Source of the DNA: Phragmites australis
Lineage: Eukaryota > Streptophyta > Magnoliopsida > Poales > Poaceae
Direction: 5' to 3'
Length of the DNA stretch: 64,000 bases
NCBI RefSeq assembly: GCF_958298935.1
Contig: NC_084923.1
Coordinates: 33,696,501-33,760,500, forward strand
The notes beneath the pieces are model-generated. The model saw only the letters and a list, made by a program, of their open reading frames with translations. It had not been told where the DNA came from and did no database searches. Position 1 is the first letter of the stretch; each line of letters begins with the position of its first letter. This document shows, piece after piece, positions 21,533 to 33,438 of this stretch. A program made the position numbers and the translations under genes.

Positions 21533-22433
21533 TATCGGTGTAAAGAATAGTGGGGTCCCTTGCGGGTGGATCCACTTCAGTAAGATATCGGCAGGTGTTG
21601 CGTGTCACGTTTTGTCCTGAACCATGGCCGCCCCGCGTGACCAGCCTACAACCATACAACCAGGTTCTCTGACAAGGCTCCACGACCAGTCCCTAGGTCA
21701 CAGGAGTAAACCCCGCGACCAGTCCCCTCTGTTCGCGGGGCAGGTATGTGTCCGAACAGTCTAAATCACAATAAATGCCTTTTCACTCGAGTATTTCCCT
21801 TCCCCAGGTCCTCTTTGGGGTCGTCCAAAGCATGGCCAACATAGAGCTGCCGTGTCCCGTCCCGTAGCTTTAGGGACGGCCTGACGGGCGTGGCAGGAGG
21901 TCTTTTTGCAGGTGCGCACACGGTGCATGGGACAAGACAAGGCAGTCCAGGCAGCCGGGATGACGCAGGAGGTAGAGCGATGGGATAGGCACTTTAGCGC
22001 CATAGAGCAAATGGATACATCTGCTCTTAGTAATGATGGGCCTAGGTGGGAAGCTCTAGCTTGGCCTGAGTCTATCTCTTGACTCAAATGTAAATCCTCT
22101 CTCCGTCTGATATATAAAGGGAGGAGTACCAGGCTTGTAAGATATATAGAGAGAAAAGGGAGGCCTAGAAACGAAAGAGGCCTAGAGGTGAAAGAGGTCG
22201 AGAAGAAGGCTGATCAAGAACATCATATGTACCTCACTTAGACAAGAAGAAGAAGAATACACAGGATGTAGGGATATTACCTTGAAGGGGGCCTGAACCT
22301 GGATAAACCTCGGTGTTCTTGAGTCACACACACACACACACACAGCTAAGTCCAACATACGCTTCCCGAACAAAGATCACGCACCCATCGTCCGATACAC
22401 CCCGGAATCATTGTCAGGGATTTACCCTCGACA
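21533..22433 (+). mobile_element. 901-bp solo LTR inside the chromovirus 5' LTR
   Basis: The insert reads TATCGGTGTAAAG at the left (probably once TGTCGGTG) and CCCTCGACA at the right, LTR-style inverted ends. It is flanked by gcact at 21528-21532 and 22434-22438. The sequence without it matches the other LTR copy across the junction. A TATA box, TATATAAAG, lies at 22111-22119, and a CA microsatellite at 22325-22344. It has no coding content, so it is a solo LTR, probably of a gypsy element. Confidence 0.85.
22111..22119 (+). promoter_or_regulatory. TATA box in the 901-bp solo LTR
   Basis: TATATAAAG lies about 580 bp into the solo LTR, followed by ggaggag and a transcript-like leader region. 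This is the expected position of the LTR core promoter. Confidence 0.6.
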
Positions 22434-22708
22434 GCACTACTTCACCACAATGTTAATAACCCAAATCTTGTTTTGAAACTCTGTTTTTGGTAGTACGTTG
22501 TTTGTATTGTATTAAGTTTTGCTTGAAGAAGAAGTAATCTTATATATGTTGTAGAGAGATGTATGATATGGTTGCGTCATGAGGAACTTTATATGTCATT
22601 TATATCTTATATGTTTTGCCTGTGATTGTTGATTGTGTTGTCAGTTACATCATAATTACAGAGAAGATGCTGCCAAAAATTTGAATTTTTATGCTTAGTC
22701 ATAAAGTA

Positions 22709-22720
22709 AGGCATCATAGC
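22709..22720 (+). promoter_or_regulatory. Decayed primer-binding site of the chromovirus
   Basis: AGGCATCATAGC matches the standard TGGTATCAGAGC at 9 of 12 positions and sits at the LTR/internal boundary. Confidence 0.45.
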
Positions 22721-22896
22721 TTAGGCTTTAAATTCTAGGGAAATTATGAAATAATTTGACACACTTGCACATATAGGATGGGAAATGGTTTGCATATCTT
22801 TGCATGTGCCTAGTTTTGTTATATCCCTTTAGTTCACTTGTCTGAAATATTTGAAAGTTGATGTATGGTTACTTATACATCGTGGTGCATGTAGTT

Positions 22897-23630
22897 ATGC
22901 CGCCTAAGACGTGAGGTCATGGGTGAGGCTATGGGGCAGGTTGTAGCCATACAATTGTCCTAGTTCGTGGTGATGCTCAATCATCAGCCATTGAAGTTGA
23001 GTCTTCTCAACCAGAAAGTATCAGTCAAGTGGAGTTAATGACCACTATGCGAGAGATGCATGAAGAGTTGAGAGCGTTGAGGCAGATTGTTCCAGTTACT
23101 CCTGTTGTTAGCACTAACTCAGTGCCCGCACTTGCCGCTGCTAGAGGTACGGCATGTCAGACACCTGATGAGGGCGTTACTAGTGGAGTAACGCTCTGTG
23201 AGTGGATCAATATGAAGTTGGATTCCTTTGACGGAGCAGGGACTCCAATTCAGACTGCAGATTGGCTTGCCTATATAGAGATGCAGCTGGACGCCTTTGA
23301 TGTGTTACCTCAGGACAAAATCAGATATGTGACACAGTTAATGAAGGGAGAAGCCCAGATTTGGTGGCGGGGTGTGCAGTCAACAGGGACTGTTGCCCAT
23401 TGAGACCTTACCTAGTTTGAGTTTGTTAGACAGTTTGAGAGGAGATTCTATCCAGTTACCTTTCTGGACAAGATGCAGATTGACTTGAACAACTATACAC
23501 AAGTCCAGAAATGAGTGGCAAAGTATGAAGTGGGCTTTAATCAAATTGTGCGCTTTGTACCTCATGTGGCCCACAATGATGTAAAGAAAGCAAATGCTTC
23601 ATACAAGGTTGAGGCCTTTTATCCGCCATG
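22897..23630 (+). pseudogene. Degraded gag of the chromovirus
   Basis: Translation would start at ATGCCGCCTAAGACG (22897), the usual MPPK-type start of Tekay gag, but a stop follows within six codons. The later part is clear: TMREMHEELRALRQIV, then LDSFDGAGTPIQTADWLAYI, then LMKGEAQIWWRG near 23340-23375. Further gag sequence (FEFVRQFERRFYPVTF, KMQIDLNN) follows after a stop at 23401. The zinc-knuckle region beyond 23630 is scrambled and I could not place it with confidence. Confidence 0.75.
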
Positions 23631-24329
23631 TGCTTGGTGGTTTTGTTGCTACAGGCTTTTGCACTATGGTGGAGCAAGCTTCCAGAGTTGAGTTATAGTA
23701 ATCCAATATTTATGATATTCGCAAGATATCTGGAGCAAATCAACATAGGGGACAAGACGAGAAGAAGGGTCATTTTGGTGGTCCCATCCATAAGAAGTAC
23801 AAGGGACAACAACATCGTCAACCATATCATGGTGGATCCTCTTAGACACGTCCTTAGAGCACTAGTACCCAGTTCTGTACAGTGGTTAAGCCTGATTTTT
23901 TATTGGTGTGCTTCAGGTGTGGTGACTCACATATGTAGAGTGAATGTTCTTGGAAGTAGAACTGGTCAGTGTGTGACCGTCCAAGCCACAAGGATGTGGT
24001 GTGTTGCAGGAGCCTGAATAGTCGTATCAAGTCTAGTGACTTTTTCTTTTGGGGTTCCCCCTTCAGCTAAGGGGTCTGAACATGCATTGGCTACCACTCC
24101 TACTCCTATAGCCATTGCTGGTCCAATAGCTTCACTGACGCAGTACTTTCTTCCTTCTACAGTTCTCACTGGGTCTTATTGGTCACCTCAGCCGGCAACT
24201 CCTTAGGGAATCTCTACACCGACATTGCCAGTGATTGGGGCATCTTCCTCCCACACTATAGGGATCTCCTCATCTCAGATGCCTTCTAGGTTATAATTTT
24301 ACCTTCCACTGAGTCTGGAGTTTGCAATG

Positions 24330-24830
24330 ACGTGGTGATAGGTATCTTACCCATGGACTCCTTTGATGCACGTGTTTTATTTGATTCTAGAGCTAGCTTT
24401 ACCTTTGTCTCGGTAGACTTCATTACACGAGAAAAGCTATCAATACAATAGATTGGGCAATCAGTGACTCTCCCAGTGGTCTTATATAAAGTTCTAATGT
24501 TTGCCCTGGCTATGTTATAAATATTGGGGATGAGGAGTTTATAGCTAACTTGGTGATGATCAATTTAGAGTCCTTTGATGTTATACGTGGTATGGACTGG
24601 CTTTCCTAATACTAGGCAATTATCTCTTGTTCTTGGAAGACCATCACTTTGTGAGCTCCATCGGGAGAGGAGATTATTTTCCAAGGGAGGGCCTTGTCGT
24701 ATGCACTTTCCATGTTGTGCAGGTTTTTCCCTAACCGATGGATGCGAAAATCTAGTGCACTTTGGTCATTTGTTGAGGGGCAAGACGTCACCCTACGTGT
24801 GGAAGATATTCTAGTAGTGTGTCGCTACCC
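24330..24830 (+). pseudogene. Protease region of the chromovirus
   Basis: The active-site segment reads VLFDSRASFTFVS near 24370-24410. The family normally has D-S/T-G at this place, so the catalytic glycine is replaced by arginine. Further along, SFDVIRGMDWL matches the conserved downstream motif (usually DVILGMDWL). Stops follow, so the domain is dead. Confidence 0.75.
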
Positions 24831-26145
24831 TGATGTTTTTCCTAATGAGCTTCCAAGGTTGCCTCCTGAACGAGAACCGATATTCCGTATTGAGTTGATT
24901 CCATGTACACACCGAATGGCCCCAATGGAACAAGTGGAATTGAAGAAACAATTAGATGAACTCCTCGCTAAGGGATTTATCAAACCGAGCACGTTGCCTT
25001 GGGCTGCCCCCGTTTTATTCATGGAAAAGAAAGATGGTACTAATAGGCTTTGTGTGGATTATCAGGTGCTTAATTAGGTGACAATAAAAAACAAGTATCC
25101 TTTACTTCATATTGATGATCTTTTCGATCAATTGAGGGGTGCTAAGATATTCTTGAAGATTGATTTACAATAGGGTTATCACCAACTACGAATTAGAGAT
25201 GAGGATATTGAGAAGACAACTTTCAACACAAGGTATGGGCATTTTGAATATGTTGTTATGTCTTTTGCACTAACGAATGCCCCTGCTATTTTTATGGAAG
25301 CCATGAACCGGATGCTTCATGGGTACCTAGATGTCTTCTTTGTAGTTTTCATTGATGATATTTTAATTTATGCTAAGTCAAAAGAAGAGCATGGGGTGCA
25401 CCTCAGTCTAGTGTTGGGGGCTCTTCGAAAGAATAAAGTATATGCGAAGTTAAAAAAGTATGCCTTTTGGCTTGAGGAAGTAGGCTTTCTTGGTCATGTT
25501 ATTACTCAACATGATATTATTGTAGATTCAAAGAATGTTGCTGCAATGTTAGAATGGCAAAGACTATCCAATGTGATAGAGATTTGGAGTTTTCTTGGAC
25601 TTGCTAACTATTACTAGTGCTTCATACAAGGGTTTTCTATTATTGCAAAGCCTATGACTAAACTTATTTAGAAGGGTGTTCCATTTGTATGGACTGATGA
25701 ATGTGAGGCCAGTTTCCAAACCTTGAAGAGCAAGTTGGTGAACACTCCAATTCTGGTTTTACCTGAGAGTGGCAAGCATTTCACAGTCTACATCGATTCT
25801 TCCCGAATTAGACTTGGCTATGTGCTTATGCAGAAGGCTAGGTAATTGCCTATGCTTCCAGACAATTGAAGACTCATAAACAGAATTATCCCACTCATGA
25901 CTTAGTGTTGCCTGCAGTGGATTTTGCCGTGAAGAGTTGGAGGCATTACCTGTATGGCGAGTCATGTGATATTTTTACCGATCATAAGAGCCTCAAATAC
26001 ATTTTCACTCAAAGAGATCTGAATTTGAGACATCGAAGATGATTAGAATTGATCAAAGACTATGACATGATGATCCAGTATCATTCGAGAAAGGCAAATG
26101 TGGTAGTAGATGCTCTTAGTAGAGTAGGTGTTCCTAAAATAGTAA
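24831..26145 (+). pseudogene. Reverse transcriptase and RNase H of the chromovirus
   Basis: Clear polymerase motifs are [50 protein letters not shown] and, near 25348, FIDDILIYAKSKEEH with the catalytic DD. The segment LEEVGFLGHVIT follows. RNase H is visible as FTVYIDSSRIRLGYVLMQ, then [20 protein letters not shown] and [17 protein letters not shown], then YHSRKANVVVDALSR near 26080-26120. Several in-frame stops (25075, 25168, 25615, 25668) and shifts break it. Confidence 0.88.
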
Positions 26146-26394
26146 TGTCCCTACTTTCAAACTTGGATCAGATGGGGATTTATTTTTGCTTTGCTGGCAC
26201 TGTACAAAAGGAGCTCAAATGCTCATTCAATCCACTATACTGTAGCATGTACATGAAGCTCAACAACATGATTGTCTTCTTTTAGAAGTTCGAAAGAGGA
26301 TTTCAGCGGGAAAATCACAAGTCTTTAGCATTGATGGGAACGATGCAATATGCTTCAGAGGGTGCCTTTGTGTATCGCGGAAAGCATATTTGAA

Positions 26395-27350
26395 AATAGA
26401 TATCTTGAGAGAAGCTCACTGGATTCCTTTCACAGTTCATCCGAGTGAAACCAAAATGTATCGAGATCTAAAGCAAAAATTTTAGTGGAAAAGAATGAAA
26501 GTGGACATTGCTAAGTATGTGGCATCTTGTGGTGTTTGCCAACAAGTAAAGGCCAAGCATAAACAACCTGCATGGTTAATGCAATTCTTTAGAGGTTCGG
26601 AATGGAAATGGGAACATATCACTACAGACTTCATAGTCAAGCTGCCTTGCTCGCCTCAAGGTAGAGACGCCATTTGGGTTGTCGTGGATAGGCTTACCAA
26701 ATCTGCGCATTTCATTCCAATAAAGACAACCAGTTCAGCACATGTTTTGGCTCCCTTGTATATCAAGGAAATAGTAAGGTTGCATGGTGTGCCAAAGTCG
26801 ATCATTTCAGATTGTTATTCCAAATTTGTATCCCAGTTTTGGCAGAGTTTGTAGAATGCCTTGGGTACAAAACTCTCTCTTAGCACAGCTTTCCACCCTC
26901 AAACGGATGGTCAGTCAGAGCATACCATTCAAACTTTAGAGGATATTTTTTGTCCTTGTGTCTTATCTTGGAAAGGCAATTGGAAAAATCATCTAGCCCT
27001 AGCAGAATTTGCTTATAATAATAGCCTATTAGGCTAGTATTCAGATGGCTCCTTTTGAGGTCTTGTATGGCCAAAGGCATGTTTCCCCTTTGTGCTGGGA
27101 CTCCATCGAAGAAAGATCATTGCTTGGTCCAGATTTGATTCCGCAAACATCAGAAAAGGTACACTAAATACGTCAAAACCTGTTGGCTGATCAGAGTCGA
27201 CAGAAGAGCTATGCAGATGTCCAAAGATGAGACCTAGAGTTTAGATTTGGCAACCATGTTCTTCTCAGAGTGTCACCAACCAAACGTGTTGTACGGTTTG
27301 GTACCTCTGGAAAGTTAACCCAAGGTACATCGTCTCATTTCTTGTGACAG
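26395..27350 (+). pseudogene. Integrase core of the chromovirus
   Basis: The zinc-finger region is reduced to ILREAHWIPFTVHPSETKMY and [19 protein letters not shown]. The core then gives [11 protein letters not shown] (first D), [29 protein letters not shown] (second D) and [17 protein letters not shown] (the E). A stop at 26852 and later frame shifts interrupt it. The order and motifs are those of chromovirus integrase. Confidence 0.88.
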
Positions 27351-27364
27351 CCTGAGTAGGTAGT

Positions 27365-27658
27365 TTGGCTTACCATCATGAATTACCAGACTCGACGAGT
27401 GCAATACATAATGTCTTCCATGTTTATATGCTAAGGAAATATCTTAGAGACCCTAAGCATGAAATTGACATTGAACCAATCACAGTGGAGCGAGACTTGA
27501 CTGTAAAATGCCACCCAGTACGCATCTTGGACTCCGCAGAGCGAACTATCAAATTTGTGAGAGTCCTCTGGAAGAATCAGTCAGAAAGAGAAGCGACTTG
27601 GGAGCTTGAAGAACATATGTGTAAGAGCTCTTTAATATTGGTGAGTTATAAGTTTTGA
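27365..27658 (+). pseudogene. Integrase tail and chromodomain
   Basis: This 97-codon stretch holds STSAIHNVFHVYMLRKYL (the integrase end) and a chromodomain-like block (PVRILDSAERTIKF, VLWKNQSEREATWELEEHM). In chromoviruses the chromodomain steers integration toward particular chromatin. Aromatic residues of the cage appear partly replaced, as in many Tekay copies. It is open here, but the upstream pol is broken. Confidence 0.8.
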
Positions 27659-27726
27659 AATGAATGTTTTACCTCGGTCCCGTAGTTGTCATGGAAATAG
27701 CAGAATTCATGGGCGAATTCTTCTAA

Positions 27727-27739
27727 GGGTGGGGGAGAA
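27727..27739 (+). promoter_or_regulatory. Polypurine tract of the chromovirus
   Basis: GGGTGGGGGAGAA stands directly before the 3' LTR and is the expected primer of plus-strand synthesis. Confidence 0.75.
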
Positions 27740-30034
27740 TATAATACCAAATATTTGAAAAAAGAAGAGTGTATGGACTATGTGAACCAGATAGTTGACT
27801 TTTAAATCCGCTACTCAAATGAACAATCGGAGACCACAACCATGTAGATCTCATCGAGATGAATCTATTTTGCTATTTAAACATCCATTTTGTAGACCCG
27901 GTGATTGTAGCAAGACCAATAAACCAAGATCATTGAAATATTTTTTTAATAAAAAAGAGAGGAAGGGGATAAAGTCGTGGATGCATCGGTCACCACCCCG
28001 ATCCATCTAGACTCCTCCTGATCGACTGAGTCTACTCGTCTTGACTCCACATTGCCACCGCCCCTGTCGCCTCCCTGTTGGCCAGCCACCTCATCATGCT
28101 TCCTCGTCGTGTCGCCCTACCCCTCCCCACCTCATCATCGTCTCCCCACCACACCACCATTCAAGCCGTCGTGCCATTGCCCTCGGCTGTGCATACCACC
28201 ACTGCTCTAGCCGTGTCAGCACCCTCACTACGCTGCTGCACGGCCGCTCCTGTTGTGCAGCCGTGCCACCATTACCTGCTGCACCACCGCTGCCATAGCT
28301 ACCACACCGTGCTGCCAGCTGCCATTCCAATTGGTGTGCCATCACCAGCTACGTCGTCACCGGCCGCCCCTCCTCATATTGGCCGTTGCGCCACCTCCCT
28401 CCATGAATCTCTCTCTCTATGTGTGTGCTAACCAAGAGACAAAAAGATGCCGAAAGGGGCAAGAATCAGGGAAGAGAAGAAAATAAAGGAAAGAGGAAAG
28501 AAAGAAAGAAAGAAAGGAAGGAAGAAAGGAGAAAGAATGAAAAGGAAAGGGAAGGAGGTGCAGAAGAAGGGAAGAAAAGGGGGAAAGTTGGAAATTTCCT
28601 CGATTTTGACGGACTCCATCAATTCTTTGAAGGTGATTCCTATGTAATCATGAGATGCTTGTGATTGAGTGGAGTCAATCAATTTTCGTTCGATATGTGA
28701 TCAATAATCCAATTCCCTTACAATAGAGATAAGGATGTGACATCCGAAGTTATATGTCTTTTCTTTTTAATTGAGCAAGGTCTAGTTGGTACTGGGAATC
28801 TAATTTGACCTTGAGGCGGAGGTGTCACATTACTTCATGCTATATGAGTATTTTCTGTTTGGCATGCTTTTGAAGTAATGCTATGTATATGGCGTTATCG
28901 GGCGTAGGAAGAGAGCGTTTGTACTATATGTGTTTTTGATGTGTTTTATTACTAAAAAAATACTTGTGCAGGTGGTAGTACTTGCAACCGTGCCTAAGTG
29001 AGGTTTCTTCGCCTCCTTCAGTAAAAGGCAAGTAATATAGGGGTGTATTTCAGTGCTATGTTTATATTCATATCTTACTTCTTTTGCAAATAAATTGAAG
29101 CATTTGGCATTTTCTAATTTATTCAAATCATGGATGATATTACATTTTGACGAATTAAATCCATGTGATTTTTTTCATTTTGATTATGTTGTTGGTGTCC
29201 TGAACTAGTAGTTGTGTTATTCATCATGAGTCATGAAAAGAAAAACTAAGAATTGACGTCAATTCACATGCATACATATGCACTTATGCATTTCATATGG
29301 TGATAAAGGCTTGTCACCGCCATTGTGTCGCGACTCATACCATTACATGAAGTTGTATGAGAGGTTGGCATTGTCCAGCACAAAACTCTCAAATGGAGTT
29401 GCATCATGGCATTCATACATTTATATAATTTTTAAAGAATAAAGAATCTTAGAGAACTTAATGCCATAATATATGAGAGATTGTGTCAGAGATTGTTGTT
29501 GTTGTTGAGTTGACAGATATTATGTCATGTGAAAGAATACACCTTTTAAATTCATATGTCTTGGCTTTTCTTTGTGAGTAAATAGTTATTTCTAAAGCAT
29601 ACTCTTTAAATAGGTGAGAGATGCTTATTATATTTATAGTCGTTAGTTGCTAAGCTTGTCTCACCCCTATTAATTTTCTTACAGGTATGCTTAGGCTGTT
29701 GACGTGCATACAGGACATGGGACTTAGTAGCTACATGCACTACTTCACCATAATGTTAATAACCCAACTCGTGTTTTGAAACTCTGTTTTTGGTAGTACA
29801 TTGTTTGTGTTGCATTAAGTTTTTCTTGAAGAAGAATTAATCTTGTATCTGTTGTAGAGAAACGTATGATATGGTTGCATCGTGAGGAACTTTATATGTT
29901 GTTCATTGTGCTTGTATCATATATTTTCTCTATGATAGTTCATTGTGTTGTCAGTTACATCACAATTACAGAGATGCTGCCAAAAATTTGAATTTTTGGC
30001 TAATTTACGCTTAGTCGTAAAGTAGGGAGTTAGA
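27740..30034 (+). repeat. 3' LTR of the chromovirus
   Basis: It starts TATAATACC and ends GGGAGTTAGA, probably from GGGTGTTACA. It is 2295 bp long and matches the 5' LTR throughout. It has a CT tract near 28403-28416 followed by a purine-rich GAAAG stretch to about 28590. The bases after it (cttcg) resemble the five before the 5' LTR (cttca). Confidence 0.82.
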
Positions 30035-30039
30035 CTTCG

Positions 30040-30857
30040 CCTTCCATTTGATCACTTAAACTCCACTTATCCTGACTGGTTGATGTATCTTCACTTAGAA
30101 TCAACCATGGACAGGCTTCCTCCATCTTCCTCGTCTCCTAAAACTTCTTTGATGGTCAACAATTACTCTTCGGACGAGAAGCCAAACTGACAACTTCGGA
30201 TGGATGGTCCGGCCACTCATCCCTGGGTGACCAATCTTCATCGCCATACTCGTGCGATTGGGGGAACTTCTTGGGAAGAGGTCCACCACCCAAGAATCCC
30301 ATTTTGCTAGCAAGCTTTGGGGATAACAACATGGAGACGACACTCTATGGTGACTCCAAGGACAACAATGATGGTGAGGATAAAAGATGACGAAGACGAT
30401 GAGTAGGAGGAGCATGAAGAAGACGAAGAGGACTATGTTAGCTTCGACTACAAGAAGTTGAGAGCTCAACCTCTAAGGAAGTGGAGCCGGACATGGTAGT
30501 GGGAACCAAGGACGACCCCATCTACATCTTCAGCAATGCTAAAGATGACAAGAGTTATTCGTCTTTATCCAACGATGTCTCGAAGCCGAAGCGTCGTAGG
30601 CTAGGGTAGTAGTTGTGTTTAGATATCTACTTTTGTTACTAGGATCTTCTTTTGTAACTAGGGTCGAAGTATGTAATCCTTTAAATTTGAACATTATACT
30701 ATCCTGGTCAGTAATATTAGAATGTTTGATTTACTAAAATATCAGAATGTCCTCAGATCAATTTTAATGCTTCATGTAGTTTAGTGAATTTCGGTTACTA
30801 TTAAGATGATCGATTCATGGAAAAGGACTCGAGCCATTAGTAGTTTGTTTAAGTGCA
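30040..30857. other. Unassigned sequence with a decayed ORF
   Basis: This is the strip between the chromovirus and element B. From about 30108 to 30610 a plus-strand frame can be followed through several stops. It has an acidic run (DDEDDE, EEDEED), then DYVSFDYKKLRAQPL, and near 30510-30610 a tail with DDPIYIFSNAKDDKSYSS and a basic KPKRRRLG before a stop. I do not recognise the family. It may be a gene fragment carried by an older transposon. Confidence 0.35.
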
Positions 30858-30862
30858 GTAAG

Positions 30863-31647
30863 TGTTGGGGTCACTGTTAAGGACCCCCGACAGTCCCTTG
30901 GCTTCGCTAGCCCATGCCCATGGGCCTACACCTCCCGAATGCCGCTTTCTGATTTCCAAGCTTCGGAGTAACCACCTCCTGAAGCCATGCCTCCCGAAGC
31001 CCCCGTCTCCAAGAGACATGCCCCCTCCCCCCCGGAACCCCCGTCTCCGGGGCTCGGGCAGGCTTCCCGAAGGCTACGGGGTAAGCCATCGGGTCTCAAG
31101 AAAGATCTACCAGGAGAGGAACGCCGGTCATCCTTTACCTGCAAGGATGTGACCGACATTAATTACCTAGTCTAGTGGGTGCCATCTGACACCTCGGTAC
31201 AATGGAGGTTATCCTGACACCCTTGACATCACGGCACCGGGCTGCAATTGGCGACCGGCTCACCCCTCTGGGTACAAGCACCCCAATAGTTACCATGATA
31301 GATATTTATCTTCTATATAGGGTAAAAAGTAGTTATCCAGGATAAGGCCATGTAACTCAGACAGATCCTGGATATTCTACACATAGCGGTAACTTGTACT
31401 CTAAGCTACACCCAACCCTATAAATAAGGGGCCATGGTCATCTGAGCAAGAGAGCCCGCTCAACACAGCACGGAGGAGCATAATCACAAAGTCTACCGGT
31501 GATACTCCCTCTAGCCCAGTCCATATTTTTACTATCAATACATTTGTGGTGTTCCTTCCTTTCAAACTTCGTCTCCAAACTTGAGTCTCCTCCTTAGAAG
31601 AAACTCTCGCCGTACTTGCTGGGGCAAGACGAACTCTTGTTCCAACA
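30863..31647 (+). repeat. 5' LTR of element B
   Basis: It starts TGTTGGGGTC and ends GTTCCAACA, with a TATA box, TATAAATAA, at 31419-31427 ahead of a likely transcription start. It contains repeated cctcccgaag words in the first 250 bp. Confidence 0.88.
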
Positions 31648-31648
31648 G

Positions 31649-31666
31649 TGGCGCCGTTCGTGGGGA
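31649..31666 (+). promoter_or_regulatory. Primer-binding site of element B
   Basis: TGGCGCCGTTCGTGGGGA begins one base after the LTR. TGGCGCC starts are typical of Ty3/gypsy elements of grasses. I did not assign the tRNA. Confidence 0.75.
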
Positions 31667-31696
31667 CTCGAACACAGAAGTTGTATGAAAGGTAAG

Positions 31697-33414
31697 ATGC
31701 CACCCAAGAAGAAAACCACCAAGGCTGCGGCAACGGCACCCGACCCCCCGTCACACCTGTACAACAGTCCAGGCGACCAGGCACAGGCCGCGCCGACGAC
31801 GACCCCCCAACTGGGGGGGGACGAGGGCCTTACAACCACCGCCGACCTAGCCATGACTATAACTGCGGCTGGCACTCAGGGGCTTCCTACCCCAGAGACC
31901 CAGCAGCAACAGCAATAGCAACAGTAGCAGCAGGACGGGGTCCCCGCTGCACCCCTAGGGGCCATGACCGATGCCACCGTAGAAAACACCATTCCACCCG
32001 AGCGTCAATCATGCCTGGTGGCACTTCTGACCCATATGGAGGAACTACAAATGGCCCTACGGGTCTAGCAGCAAGCTACCTGCACGACCATCGCCACCCC
32101 CGTGACGACTGGCGCTGTTCCAATCCAAGCTCTAAAGGCCGATGAACCCTTCGACGCTAGGGCCCCGCATGTCCGACCTCTGGAGCCCCGGAGCTGACGT
32201 CGCGAGGATCCCCTGCAAGACTACGACTTTCCCCTGCAGGCCAACCTGCAGAGGACGCCCTTCCCGGAGGGCTTTTGGACCCCAAAGCTACCTAAGTTCA
32301 GGAGTGATTCTGACCCTGATGAGATCATCCGGTCATATGCCCTTGCCATAGAACCTAACGGGGGCGGACCGGCCACCATGGCTTTCCTCTCACCTTGGAA
32401 GGGGTGGCCATACACTGGTTCTGGGCACTGGACCCTGGTGCTATTCACGCCTGGTCCCAACTCTGATACCTATTCCGCAGATACTTCCAGGGCACCTTCG
32501 TCGAGCCCAGAACCTCCGGAAGCTTGTTCACTATCAGACAGGAGCCGGACGAAATCCTCCAGGATTACTTCCGAAGGTTCTCCCAGACCAAGGCCCAGAT
32601 TAGAGGCATATTAGACTCTTCAGCATCGATGCTGTGACCCAAGGCCTCGCCGAAGGCCCCTTATAGGATCGGCTGAACCGACGTCCCATACGCATGGTGG
32701 AATTCCTCATGAGCAAATTCGAGGAATATGCACGCGCAGAGGAGGGAAAACTCCACCGTAGGCGCTCACGAGCACTGAGACTTCCCATGTCAACCCCGAG
32801 AAGTCACACTCGCAGGCGGGACCACCACACGCCCCCTCTCTCCCTGCGAAGAGGGGCTTTGAGGAGGCTCATAACTCCTGGTCCCAAAGGAGGTGGCAGC
32901 GGCAACGCAAAACATCAACAACATCAGCCCCAGCCGCTGGGCTCCAAACCAAAACCACCCCAGAGGACGCGGCCGAAGACGCCCCGGAGGCATCCCAGAA
33001 CCAGCTCACGCTATGAACAGGTGTTCCAAGGAGGAATCCTGGTGCACTCTACATGGCGCAAGACAGGGACACAGCATCGACAACTGCCAGACCCTCACTA
33101 CCATCCGAGAAGAATACATCGGGAGGCAGGCAACCTTTGCCTCAACTGAGGGGGCCACCAAGGAGCAGTCCGAAGATCGCAGGCTACCGGCCAGTTGGCA
33201 GGTTGATCATCTGGCCTTGCAGAACCCTTCCCAGCTGGCCTTACCTTCTCTGGCCCGGTCATCCACAAAGCGATACAACGACGAGGGGGCACAGGGTAAA
33301 AAGATCATCCTCACTATAACCGGCGGAGGGAGCTTTGGCTGCGCTTTGAAACAGCAGCAGCGAGACTACACACACGGGGTGCACCACATCGGAGCAACCA
33401 ACATCTATCGATAG
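31697..33414 (+). pseudogene. Degraded gag of element B
   Basis: The ATG at 31697 starts MPPKKKTTKAAATAPDPPS, and a glutamine run near 31895 is followed by stops. A capsid-like part is visible at about 32210-32400 (LQDYDFPLQANLQRTPFPEG, FWTPKLPKFRSDSDPDEII, RSYALAIEP). A later frame shows FLMSKFEEYARAEEGKLHRR near 32700-32765. The variant knuckle WCTLHGARQGHSIDNC lies near 33040-33085, matching the cysteine-histidine pattern of Tat gag proteins. At least three frames are needed to cover the domain, so the protein is not made whole. Confidence 0.82.
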
Positions 33415-33438
33415 GCCCCCGAATGGACTGACACCCCC

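Larger units (their letters stand above)
19595..22708 (+). repeat. 5' LTR of the chromovirus, with a nested insertion
   Basis: This begins CATAATACC, where the 3' copy reads TATAATACC; the usual start is TGTAATACC. After removing the 901-bp insertion at 21533-22433 and one duplication it is about 2.2 kb, matching the 3' LTR. It has a CT tract near 20201-20216, followed by a purine-rich stretch of GAAAGAAAG repeats to about 20380. The last ten or so bases before the primer-binding site appear deleted compared with the 3' LTR. Confidence 0.82.
19595..30034 (+). mobile_element. Tekay-like chromovirus (Ty3/gypsy), decayed
   Basis: Two long direct repeats (5' copy 19595-22708 including an insertion, 3' copy 27740-30034) enclose a gag-pol region ending in a chromodomain. 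The order is gag, protease, reverse transcriptase, RNase H, integrase and chromodomain, as in Tekay/Del chromoviruses. The flanking bases are cttca on the left and cttcg on the right, a probable target duplication with one change. The reading frame has many stops and shifts. About 14 mismatches in 157 aligned LTR bases (counted by eye in one stretch) suggest an old insertion. Confidence 0.87.

Noticed and set aside
28094..28682. Frames in the chromovirus 3' LTR, including lysine-rich ones
   Set aside because: They reflect the CT and GAAAG stretches and are not kept in the 5' LTR.
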